Source: a bacterium UBP6_UBA1209 (lineage in GTDB: Bacteria > UBP6 > UBA1177). Taken from it: 64,000 bases of DNA. A model generated the notes under the pieces. That model did not search any database, was not told the DNA's origin, and worked only from the letters and a program-made list of their open reading frames with translations. Positions 44,081 to 52,063 of this stretch are shown in pieces. Location of the stretch: NCBI GenBank assembly GCA_002309575.1, contig DBXP01000004.1, forward strand, positions 65,591-129,590, given 5' to 3'. Made by a program: the position numbers and the translations under genes. How positions within the stretch are numbered: position 1 is the stretch's first letter; each line of letters begins with the position of its first letter.

Positions 44081-46420
44081 GTGGAACCTGTAGATGTAAA
44101 AAAAAGAGAAGAGGACGAGCTTGTCGCGCTTTACGGCGAGGCTTTGGACTATGCCGAAAGGATGCACACGAAGCTCTCGACGCTCCACTTTCTGCTTGCC
44201 TTTTTTTCGGCTCCCTGCGAGGCTGCCGTTGTCTTTGAAAATCTGCGCGTCTCCTACGAAGATGTGGCCCAGAACTACAATCAGATGCTCAAGGAGGCCA
44301 AGCTTTCCGGCTCGCCTATCAAAGAGCCGATAGATGCGGTAGCGACGCTTGAGGCCGGAGCGAAGAGGCTTCTCGTGGATTCGTCGCAGAGCGTCTCGCC
44401 CACCCATATCCTGGCGGCGATGGCGAACCAGCGTAATTCGATCGCATACAAGATCTTCCAGCGGCTCGATCTAGTTACCGACTTCCGCCTGGGGGCGATG
44501 AAACTTCTTAACGAGCCGACCAGGAAGAGTGTCGCACGAGTCGAGGAGATGCACCGGGAATCGACTCATGTAGGTATCGCGGGAGCTGTCGAACGGCGCG
44601 AAAAGCAGCAGGTGCGGAGCGAAGAGCCCTCCGAAGGCGAAGAGACGAGGAGTGCCGGGGAGCCGGCTGAGGCGGAGCTCCTTTTCAGCAGGAATTTGAC
44701 TGTACTCGCGGCGAAGGGCGCTATCGACCCGGTCTTCGGGCGCAGCCGCGAAATAGAGACGATCATTGATATTTTAGGCCGGAAACGGAGCAACAACCCG
44801 CTTATCGTCGGTCCGGCAGGAAGCGGAAAAACGGCGATCGTCGAGGCTATCGCGCTCCGTCAGAACGACGGTCTGCTGCCCGACAGGGAGATCCTCGAGC
44901 TCAATGTTTCATCGCTGGTCAGCGGTACCGAATACCGCGGAACTTTAGAGAAAAGGGTCGAAACGCTGCTCGACTACGTTGAGAAAAGAGCCGATCAAAT
45001 CGTTGTTTTTATTGATGAAATACATCTTTTGTTCTCGTCGGGGAACGATGTCGTTGCAAACATGCTCAAGCCGGCTCTCGCAAGAGGTCTCTTTCCGCTG
45101 ATCGGCGCGACTACGACCGAAGAGTTCAACAAATTCATATCCAAAGACGCTGCAATGGAGCGTCGTTTTTCGGTCGTGAAGATCGATGAACCGAAGGGCG
45201 AAGAGCTTTTCAAGATAGTTCAGAACGCGGCGGAGACGCTCGGGAAATATCACGGGGTCGACTTCGGAGACTCTTCGTTTATCCGTGCGGCGATAAATCT
45301 GAGTGACCGTTACATCTCGTCAAAGTGCCAGCCGGACAAGGTCCTTTCAATCCTGGATACCCTCGGCAGCATCCTGAAGCGTGAACAGAAGCCTCAGGCG
45401 GAGATCGACGATCTGACGTCGCTCATAAGCAGCGTCACCTCGATCCCGGCGGAAAATCTGCTGATAGATACTTCGCGGATAATCACCGTCATGCCTAAGA
45501 TCCTGGACCGGAGCATAATTGGGCAGAGGACGGCAAAGGAGCGGATCTCGCGTCTTCTGGCGAGAAAATTCAACAACAAACCTGAGGGAAAGCCGCTTGC
45601 ATCGATGATCCTGGCCGGAATGACCGGCACCGGAAAGACCGAGACGGCCAAGAGGCTTGCATCGTTCTTGTTCGGCAGCGAAAAGCGGATGGTCGCCTTC
45701 GACATGAGCGAATTTCAGGAGCAGCATTCGGTTTCGAAGCTTATCGGCGCTCCTCCCGGATATGCGGGATACGAGGACGGCGGAAAACTTACCGAGGCGT
45801 TTCGCCGCGAGCCTTACCAGCTTCTTCTGCTTGACGAGATCGACAAGGCCCATCCGAAGGTCATGTCGCTCTTCCTGCAGCTTCTCGAGGAGGGGAGACT
45901 GACCGATACGCACGGATTTACTGCCGATTTCAGCGAGGCGATCGTCGTGATGACGACAAACATCGGAGCGGAACTCTTCACCGCCTCAAGGGTCGGTTTC
46001 GGAGATTCAGGTCCGGTCGAGGTCAGGGAACAGGATGTAATCTCGAAGATCGAAAAGTTCCTTTCGCCGGAGCTTCTGAACAGAGTCGACGAAATCATTC
46101 TTTTCAAACCCTTCACGCAGGAGGAGTTTCTGAAACTTGCCGAGTCCGCGCTTCTAAAATCGGCGGCGAGAGTCAATTTCGGTTCTTCTAAGGTCGAGTT
46201 TGAAAACATCGGCGAAGCGGCGGAACTGATCGTTTCAAAGATGTCGTCGCACGACAGACAGATGGGTGCACGTGCGGTCAATAGGCTCGTAGGTAAATAT
46301 TTCGAGGGCACATATCTCGAAGAATTTTACAATAAAAACAAAGATCTATCTGATTGTGACGCGGTCTGCTCGGTTCGGGACGGAGCGTTCTGTTTCGAGT
46401 TTTCTAAAGGAGATGAATAG
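44081..46420 (+). CDS. Clp-family AAA+ unfoldase (ClpA/ClpC type)
   Basis: 779 residues with the ClpA layout: N-terminal adaptor-type domain (about 5-150), a charged linker (165-205), D1 with Walker A GPAGSGKT and VFIDEIH, a short junction with no ClpB middle domain, and D2 with GMTGTGKTE, the pore loop region GAPPGYAGYEDGG, and LLLDEIDKAH. A VGF tripeptide (ASRVGFGDSG) sits at the place of the ClpP-binding IGL/VGF loop, so it probably feeds ClpP. The start is GTG at 44081 after TTGGAGG. No clpS or clpP is adjacent. The last 17 bases overlap the convergent gene. Confidence 0.88.
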   Translation: MEPVDVKKREEDELVALYGEALDYAERMHTKLSTLHFLLAFFSAPCEAAVVFENLRVSYEDVAQNYNQMLKEAKLSGSPIKEPIDAVATLEAGAKRLLVDSSQSVSPTHILAAMANQRNSIAYKIFQRLDLVTDFRLGAMKLLNEPTRKSVARVEEMHRESTHVGIAGAVERREKQQVRSEEPSEGEETRSAGEPAEAELLFSRNLTVLAAKGAIDPVFGRSREIETIIDILGRKRSNNPLIVGPAGSGKTAIVEAIALRQNDGLLPDREILELNVSSLVSGTEYRGTLEKRVETLLDYVEKRADQIVVFIDEIHLLFSSGNDVVANMLKPALARGLFPLIGATTTEEFNKFISKDAAMERRFSVVKIDEPKGEELFKIVQNAAETLGKYHGVDFGDSSFIRAAINLSDRYISSKCQPDKVLSILDTLGSILKREQKPQAEIDDLTSLISSVTSIPAENLLIDTSRIITVMPKILDRSIIGQRTAKERISRLLARKFNNKPEGKPLASMILAGMTGTGKTETAKRLASFLFGSEKRMVAFDMSEFQEQHSVSKLIGAPPGYAGYEDGGKLTEAFRREPYQLLLLDEIDKAHPKVMSLFLQLLEEGRLTDTHGFTADFSEAIVVMTTNIGAELFTASRVGFGDSGPVEVREQDVISKIEKFLSPELLNRVDEIILFKPFTQEEFLKLAESALLKSAARVNFGSSKVEFENIGEAAELIVSKMSSHDRQMGARAVNRLVGKYFEGTYLEEFYNKNKDLSDCDAVCSVRDGAFCFEFSKGDE

Positions 46421-47456
46421 CGCCGCTTTTTTCGAGAAAATCTGTAACTTCGCGCATTTTTGAGTAGTCGCCGAGCGAAGCGACAAATGTTGCGTCTTCA
46501 GTTGCAACTACGAGTTCGCCGTCGCGGTTGAAGAGCACCAGATCACGGTCAGTCTGGTTGAAAACAAGCGAATTCCTGCAGTTTATCAGAGTGACCCGGC
46601 CTGTTTTGACATTGTTGTTTTCATCCTTCTTCTGCAGGTCGAAGAATGCGCCCCAGCTACCGACGTCGCTCCATCCGAAGCTGCCCGGAAGAACAAAGAT
46701 CCCGCGATTGGTCTTCTCCATGATCGCATAGTCGAAAGAGATGGAGCGGACCTTGTCGTAATCCTTTATCTCGCCAGATTTGAATGATGTAACTAGTGAA
46801 ATCTGCTGATAAATATCTTCGGCTGAACTTTTGAACTCTTCGAGCATGGAGTTCAGCGTGAAGAGAAACATCCCGCTGTTCCAGAGATAGTCGCCGCTGC
46901 TCAGGAAGCGTGATGCCGTCTCAAAGTCGGGCTTCTCCTCGAATGATGCCACCTTGAAAATGCCCTCTTCAAGAGCTTCCGACATTTTTATATATCCGAA
47001 TCCGGTCTCGGGATGGGTCGGGGTGATACCGATCGTACCGATCAAATCCGGATGATTCTCCAGGAATTTCAACGACTTGCTCAAGACATCCCTGAACTTG
47101 CCGCACTCTGCGATCCGGTGGTCTGCCGGGAGGACGACGATTGCGCGGTCTTCACTATCTCTTGTTGAGATCTCCCTGAGCGAGAGCATGATGCAGGGAG
47201 CGGTATTCCGTCCGCACGGCTCGTAGATGACTCTTGCCTGCGGGTATGCCTCAACATCGGGGGCTACAGCCTCTGACTGGCTCTCAGCCGAGACCACAAG
47301 AACATCGTCGACAAGCGGCAGGACACGCTCGATCGTCTCGGCGAGAAGGCTCTTTTCCGAGAAGAGGGTGAGTGACTGCTTTGCCCTGTTTTTTCGTGAG
47401 AGCGGCCAGAAACGCTTTCCGCTTCCTCCGGCCATAATGACTGCTGTTCTCTTCAT
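46404..47456 (-). CDS. manC: Mannose-1-phosphate guanylyltransferase
   Basis: Makes GDP-mannose from GTP and mannose-1-phosphate. The nucleotide-binding signature is MAGGSGKRFWPLSRKNRAKQ; VLPADHRI and FEEKPDFETA follow, and WNSGMFLF is typical. The 350 residues contain only the transferase; the isomerase cupin usually fused at the C terminus is absent here and is encoded by the upstream gene, whose TGA overlaps this ATG by one base. GDP-mannose could serve the GT2 enzyme at 25711. Confidence 0.9.
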   Translation of the reverse strand: MKRTAVIMAGGSGKRFWPLSRKNRAKQSLTLFSEKSLLAETIERVLPLVDDVLVVSAESQSEAVAPDVEAYPQARVIYEPCGRNTAPCIMLSLREISTRDSEDRAIVVLPADHRIAECGKFRDVLSKSLKFLENHPDLIGTIGITPTHPETGFGYIKMSEALEEGIFKVASFEEKPDFETASRFLSSGDYLWNSGMFLFTLNSMLEEFKSSAEDIYQQISLVTSFKSGEIKDYDKVRSISFDYAIMEKTNRGIFVLPGSFGWSDVGSWGAFFDLQKKDENNNVKTGRVTLINCRNSLVFNQTDRDLVLFNRDGELVVATEDATFVASLGDYSKMREVTDFLEKSGAIHLL

Positions 47457-48208
47457 CAGTTTCTCCCGTAGATGTCTTCGATACGTTTGATGTCGTCTTC
47501 GCCGAGATAGTCTCCAAGCTGGATCTCGGCGATCGTCATGCCCTTTTCTCCGCCGGAGGCACGGTGCATGGTCTTTCGTTCGATCGTAAAGATGTCGCCC
47601 TTTTTGGCCTTGACGACCGAATCTCCGATAGTGATCTCTCCGCTTCCGGAGGCGATCACCCAGATCTCGCTTCTATATTCATGTGTCTGGAGGCTTAGCT
47701 TCTGCCTGGGTGCCACATAAAACTGTTTGATTTTGTAACCGTCTGATATTATTAGTGTCTTCCACCAGCCCCACGGGCGCTTTTCATAAATCTTCTGGTT
47801 GTTTATGTGATAAAAATAGAAGCTGTAGAACGGTTCCGGCTCAAACTTGTCAAAGTCGAGGCATATTCCGTTAAGTACCTTTATTCCTTCCGGTATTTCA
47901 TCAAGAAAGGCACTCTTTAACGAATAGATGATAAAGTTTTGAAAGTAGACGCCGTAGATGAACGGCAGGACTGAAAACGTGTGGATCGCATCGAAGCCGG
48001 AAACCGGGTGCCCGAGGCTCTCGAGCTTGGTTCTGACATCACCGACGGTCGTACGGTCGATGTTGAAACCGGAGATGTCCAGGATCTCGGCGTCGAAGTC
48101 TTCGTGCCCCTTTTTTATTTCAGAAATAAGTTTTCCCAGCGCGTCGAAGAAGCCCTCTTTTTCACGCTTGAATTCGTTTTCTGCCGGCGTTATGAATAAA
48201 ATTCTCAT
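47456..48208 (-). CDS. Type II mannose-6-phosphate isomerase-like cupin with a glycosyltransferase-like N-terminal half
   Basis: 250 residues. The C-terminal half (about 145-250) is the cupin normally found at the end of bifunctional ManC/AlgA: RPWGWWKTL, KLSLQTHEYRSEIWVIASG, GDIFTIERKTMHRA, AEIQLGDYLGEDDIKRIEDIYGR, with metal-binding His and Glu retained. The N-terminal half (1-140) begins MRILFITPAE and contains FDAIHTFSVLPFIYGVYF, reminiscent of the N-terminal Rossmann half of GT-B glycosyltransferases. I infer a cut-and-join arrangement and could not name the N-terminal family. ATG at 48208 follows GGAGGAG. Confidence 0.78.
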   Translation of the reverse strand: MRILFITPAENEFKREKEGFFDALGKLISEIKKGHEDFDAEILDISGFNIDRTTVGDVRTKLESLGHPVSGFDAIHTFSVLPFIYGVYFQNFIIYSLKSAFLDEIPEGIKVLNGICLDFDKFEPEPFYSFYFYHINNQKIYEKRPWGWWKTLIISDGYKIKQFYVAPRQKLSLQTHEYRSEIWVIASGSGEITIGDSVVKAKKGDIFTIERKTMHRASGGEKGMTIAEIQLGDYLGEDDIKRIEDIYGRN

Positions 48209-48297
48209 CTGTCTCCTCCAGAGGAAGGTTAAAAGCCTCTTATTATATTCTTTGCGAAAATTAATACAAAAAAAACACAAAAAAGCTTAGTTATGCA

Positions 48298-48325
48298 TAG
48301 TTATATGACATTTAAGCATAATGAC
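48298..48325 (-). promoter_or_regulatory. Sigma-70-type promoter of the cupin-manC operon
   Basis: On the minus strand TTGTCA (48320-48325), 16 bases, TATAAC (48298-48303); both hexamers match five of six positions. The leader would be about 80 bases. Confidence 0.6.
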
Positions 48326-48334
48326 AATTCGGCA

Positions 48335-48347
48335 ATTTGTCGTTTTG
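48335..48347 (+). promoter_or_regulatory. Possible activator site (tandem TTGTC) upstream of the gsp promoter
   Basis: TTGTC occurs at 48335-48339 and again at 48343-48347, about 75-90 bases before the predicted gsp transcription start. P. aeruginosa PilR binds repeated (C/G)TGTC-type elements upstream of its sigma-54 promoter, so this is a candidate enhancer site. It also overlaps the -35 side of the divergent promoter. Confidence 0.3.
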
Positions 48348-48395
48348 TCAATGAAAAATAATCTGTAACATGCTGATTCTATTAACGGAATTCTT

Positions 48396-48412
48396 TGGCA
48401 CTTTTTTTGCTT
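48396..48412 (+). promoter_or_regulatory. Sigma-54 (RpoN) -24/-12 promoter of the gsp operon
   Basis: TTGGCAC at 48395-48401 is followed by seven T and GCTT; the GG (48397-48398) and GC (48409-48410) are exactly ten bases apart, which is the sigma-54 rule. Predicted start about 48422, then a GAGGTG ribosome binding site at 48435 and the gspC start at 48445, a very tight fit. Confidence 0.82.
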
Positions 48413-48444
48413 AATTTAATGGCTTTTTTTATGCGAGGTGTAGA

Positions 48445-49425
48445 TTGAAAAGCAGAACGATTTTAAACATAGCGTTGTTTCTGGCGATAGTTCTTTCTGT
48501 TTTTTCTCTGATAGGATTGCTTCTGAACTTTGTCGTAAGGAGCGATTCGGTTTATGTCCCTGTAGGAAAAAATTACTACAAGTCGACCTCCGAGGATGAA
48601 TCGAAGGAAAAAAAGGAGAGCTTCTACTTCGGCCAGAACCCGAAAAACATGAATGCGAACATCTTTGACGCCGGCGCGAGGGAACTTGCGGTAGCCGACG
48701 CCTCATCCTCAGCGGCGACAGACGTGACTGCCGAGGCTCCTGAGCTTTCGAACGAAGATTATCTCTACTATGTCGAGCACCCGGAAAAGTGTATGCTCTT
48801 CAGCGGTGTCGAGCTCACCGGAACGATCGTCGCAAGAGACGCGAGCCAGTCTATCGCCATTCTAAAAACAGGAAAAGGCAGCTCTCCCAAGGGCGATTCG
48901 TCGCTGATCGCAAGGATCGGATCCGATGTGACCGACGGCGCGAAACTTGCCTTTGTCTGGAGAAACTTCGCGATCTTCAGGACAACAAGCGGGATCAAGT
49001 GCATCGGAGAGGGCGTAGGCGAGGGCAAGGCAGCGGCGGAGGCTGCTCCTGCCGAGAAAAAGCTTGACCAGCCTGCCTCGACACCCGAAGACGACGCGAT
49101 CAGGAGCGTTGGTCCGAACCAGTACGTCGTAAGCCGTGACTACCTCAACAAAATCACGGGAAACCTCGGCGCTCTTGCGAGCCAGGCGAGGATCGTCCCC
49201 TCGCCGAAGGACAACGGCTTCAAGATCTTTTCGATTTCGAAAAACAGTATTTACAGCAAGATAGGGATCCAGAACGGCGATATTCTCAAGGCGATAAACG
49301 GTATCGAGCTTTCAAGTCCGGACAAGGCCCTCGAGGCCTATTCGAGACTGCAGAGCGCCTCGAAGCTTTCGCTTGATATCGTCCGCCACGGCCAGAACGA
49401 AACAATGGAATATACAATAGAATAA
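48445..49425 (+). CDS. gspC: Type II secretion protein GspC with PDZ domain
   Basis: Inner-membrane connector between the T2SS platform and the secretin. One N-terminal membrane helix (about 8-30), a homology-region domain containing CMLFSGVELTGTIVARD and AKLAFVWRNFAI (about 110-190), a short linker, and a C-terminal PDZ (about 245-325; SIYSKIGIQNGDILKAINGIEL). The start is TTG at 48445 with GAGGTG upstream. First gene of a 12-gene operon in the standard C to N order. Confidence 0.88.
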   Translation: MKSRTILNIALFLAIVLSVFSLIGLLLNFVVRSDSVYVPVGKNYYKSTSEDESKEKKESFYFGQNPKNMNANIFDAGARELAVADASSSAATDVTAEAPELSNEDYLYYVEHPEKCMLFSGVELTGTIVARDASQSIAILKTGKGSSPKGDSSLIARIGSDVTDGAKLAFVWRNFAIFRTTSGIKCIGEGVGEGKAAAEAAPAEKKLDQPASTPEDDAIRSVGPNQYVVSRDYLNKITGNLGALASQARIVPSPKDNGFKIFSISKNSIYSKIGIQNGDILKAINGIELSSPDKALEAYSRLQSASKLSLDIVRHGQNETMEYTIE

Positions 49426-49439
49426 TATAGGAGAATCGT

Positions 49440-52061
49440 ATGCTCAGAAGATTATTTTTCCTGATTGTCACGCTTTCGCTTTCAGTTGTTCTCTTTGCGG
49501 AAGAGGAACAGGGCGAAGAGATCAAGACTCCGCTCGCGGTCAAGCCTCAGCTTAAAAATCTGAACACGAGTGTCAGAAACCAGAAGCTGAAGCCGATGAA
49601 GCCGCTCAAGAAGGGCAAAACGGACGAAGAGAAGAAAGACGAAGAGAAAAATGAAGAGGGCGGGAGCGAAAAGCAGGGCAACAACCAGCCGAAGGCCGCT
49701 TCCGGCAACGTTCCGCAGAACCAGGGGAACACCCAGCCCGAGGTCAGGACGGTGACTCCGCCGAAACCGAAAACTATCCTCGACAAGGAGCAGAAGCCGG
49801 ATCCGGACGCAAACAAGATCGTTGACGCGGTCCAGGTCGTCGTTGCCGAGCAGAAGCCGATAGACATGAATCTCAAGATCACGATGGATTTCAGGGACGA
49901 GGAGCTTATCAATATCGTAAAGCTCTTCTCCGAACTTCTTCAGAAGAACTTCATCCTACCGGAAAATCTGAGCAAGACGAAGGTAAATATGATGGCGCCG
50001 CAGAAGGTTTCGGTCGCCGAGGCCTACAAAACATTTCTGACTCTTCTGGCACTTAACGATTTCGCGGTCTCCGAGGACGGAAAATTTACCATTATCACAA
50101 AGGAGAAGAACATTCCGGAGATGAAGATCCCTTTTTACTCGGGGACTGACGTGCCGGACCTCTTCAAAATGGTCGCGACGATCATGAAATTTGAATATGT
50201 CTCGGCAAACGATATCGACAAGGTCCTCAAAATCTTCCGCGACAAGGGTGCTACCTCGGTCGTTTTTGATGAAAAGACACTGATCGTTGTCGATTACGCG
50301 ACCAATATCAGAAAGATCAAAAACATAGTCAAGGAGCTTGACCAGCCCTCGGAATCCGACAGATCCGAGCTCTACTTCATGAAGCTCGAGCACGTTATGG
50401 CTGCCGACGCGAAGAAGATCCTTGAGGACATTTTTAAGGATTTCTCAAAAAAATCGGGCAAAAAATCGAAGTCCGGCGACTCTTCGGCTCCTTCGATTTC
50501 CGGTGTCGGGACAACAGGTCCGAGAGGAGGTATGCCGCCCCGCGGTCCGATGCCGCCCATGCCGCAGAACGACGACGGTCTCAGTGACAATACCTATATC
50601 CACATCGTTGCCGACGAGAGGAGCCAGCAGATCATAGTCCTCTGCAACAAGATGACCTACAACCTCATCATGCAGGTCGTCCAGAATATCGACAGAGAGG
50701 TCGAGGGCGAGGGCGAGATCCACGTTGTAAAGCTTCAGAACGCGAAGTCGGAGGATCTGCTCAAGACTTTGAATTCACTTTCGAAAAATAAAAAATCGTC
50801 CGGCTCGTCAAAGAGCGGGAACAAGGGAACAGACGTCTTCGAGGGCGATGTCCAGATCTCCTCGAACGAGGAGACGAACTCTCTTGTCGTAGTCTCCTCT
50901 CTCAAGGACTACCGCAATCTCAAAAAGGTCATCGACAAGCTTGACGTCAAGAGGCGTCAGGTCTTTGTCGAGGCAGCGATCCTCGAGGTCAGCATCGACA
51001 ACAACCTCGAATACGGAAACGCGTACACGGCAGGCGCTGTCGAGGTCAACGTTGCCGGCGAAAAGATGCCGCTCTTCTTCGGAAAGGCTCTCGCGAACCC
51101 GACTCCCGGTCTGGTCGCCGGCATGGTCGGAGCTTCGATCGACGGTACGGCAGGCATTTCAGGTATCTCGCTGGTCGACGGCGTACCTTCGCTCGGACTC
51201 ATTCTTAACGCGGCACAGAACGACTCTTCGGTCAACGTAGTCTCTACGCCGCACCTTCTGACGACAGATAACGAGGAGGCTCAGATCACGGTCGGCGAGA
51301 CTGTACCCTTCCCGTCGGGCAACATCCTGACCAGCACGACAGGCAGCACGATCACCTACACCCGTGAAGATGTCGCGCTCAAGCTTAAGGTCAAGCCGCA
51401 GATCAACGAATCGGGCTACATGACTCTCGAGATCGACCAGGAGATGACAGAGCTCGGCGCACAGACCGATTACGGCTACAAGACGACGAAAAGACAGGCA
51501 AAGACCATCATAAACGCGGAAAACGAGCAGACGATCGTCATCGGCGGTCTGATGAAGGATACCGTCACCAACGGCGAGAACAAGATCCCGTTCCTCGGCG
51601 ATATCCCGGTACTGGGAGCGCTTTTCAAGTACAAAAAGGTCGCTAAGACGAAGGTAAACCTGCTTCTGATACTCACTCCCCACATCGTCGAGAGCAAGGA
51701 GGACTTCGAGCGCATCCTCAGAAAGAAGATGGACGAGCGCGACGAGTTCGCCAGAAAGTTTTACGGCGACTACACAGCCTTCGAGGATACGGTCTATCTC
51801 GACAAAAAACGCGGCGCCATCCTTTCGATGGTCAAGGCTGTGAACGACAACAACAAGTACGAGGCCGAGGAGCTCCAGAGGCTACGCGACGCCAAAGGAG
51901 CGGACAATTCGGTCATGGTCACGCCGGACGGCGAGGAGACTCTGCTCGAGGAGGGCGAGAATCCGGCAGGCGATAACTCAGACGGCAGGAAAACGAGGAA
52001 AAGTCCCGATGCCGAGGACGAGATGGTTCCCGAACTGGAAGACGAGCTTGACGGAGAGTAG
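49440..52061 (+). CDS. gspD: Type II secretion outer-membrane secretin GspD
   Basis: Forms the outer-membrane channel. A signal peptide (1-20) is followed by a long charged Lys/Glu/Pro/Asn-rich linker (about 25-130) not found in standard GspD. Then come N0 (about 140-210) and N1-N3 domains with a Ser/Gly/Pro-rich insertion in the middle (GGMPPRGPMPPMP), and the secretin core (about 515-735; VNVVSTPHLLTTDNEEAQITVGETVPF, TIVIGGLMKD, LLLILTPHIV). A C-terminal acidic extension of about 130 residues ends the 873-residue protein. No pilotin gene was identified, although a lipoprotein closes the operon. Confidence 0.93.
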   Translation: MLRRLFFLIVTLSLSVVLFAEEEQGEEIKTPLAVKPQLKNLNTSVRNQKLKPMKPLKKGKTDEEKKDEEKNEEGGSEKQGNNQPKAASGNVPQNQGNTQPEVRTVTPPKPKTILDKEQKPDPDANKIVDAVQVVVAEQKPIDMNLKITMDFRDEELINIVKLFSELLQKNFILPENLSKTKVNMMAPQKVSVAEAYKTFLTLLALNDFAVSEDGKFTIITKEKNIPEMKIPFYSGTDVPDLFKMVATIMKFEYVSANDIDKVLKIFRDKGATSVVFDEKTLIVVDYATNIRKIKNIVKELDQPSESDRSELYFMKLEHVMAADAKKILEDIFKDFSKKSGKKSKSGDSSAPSISGVGTTGPRGGMPPRGPMPPMPQNDDGLSDNTYIHIVADERSQQIIVLCNKMTYNLIMQVVQNIDREVEGEGEIHVVKLQNAKSEDLLKTLNSLSKNKKSSGSSKSGNKGTDVFEGDVQISSNEETNSLVVVSSLKDYRNLKKVIDKLDVKRRQVFVEAAILEVSIDNNLEYGNAYTAGAVEVNVAGEKMPLFFGKALANPTPGLVAGMVGASIDGTAGISGISLVDGVPSLGLILNAAQNDSSVNVVSTPHLLTTDNEEAQITVGETVPFPSGNILTSTTGSTITYTREDVALKLKVKPQINESGYMTLEIDQEMTELGAQTDYGYKTTKRQAKTIINAENEQTIVIGGLMKDTVTNGENKIPFLGDIPVLGALFKYKKVAKTKVNLLLILTPHIVESKEDFERILRKKMDERDEFARKFYGDYTAFEDTVYLDKKRGAILSMVKAVNDNNKYEAEELQRLRDAKGADNSVMVTPDGEETLLEEGENPAGDNSDGRKTRKSPDAEDEMVPELEDELDGE

Positions 52062-52063
52062 CG

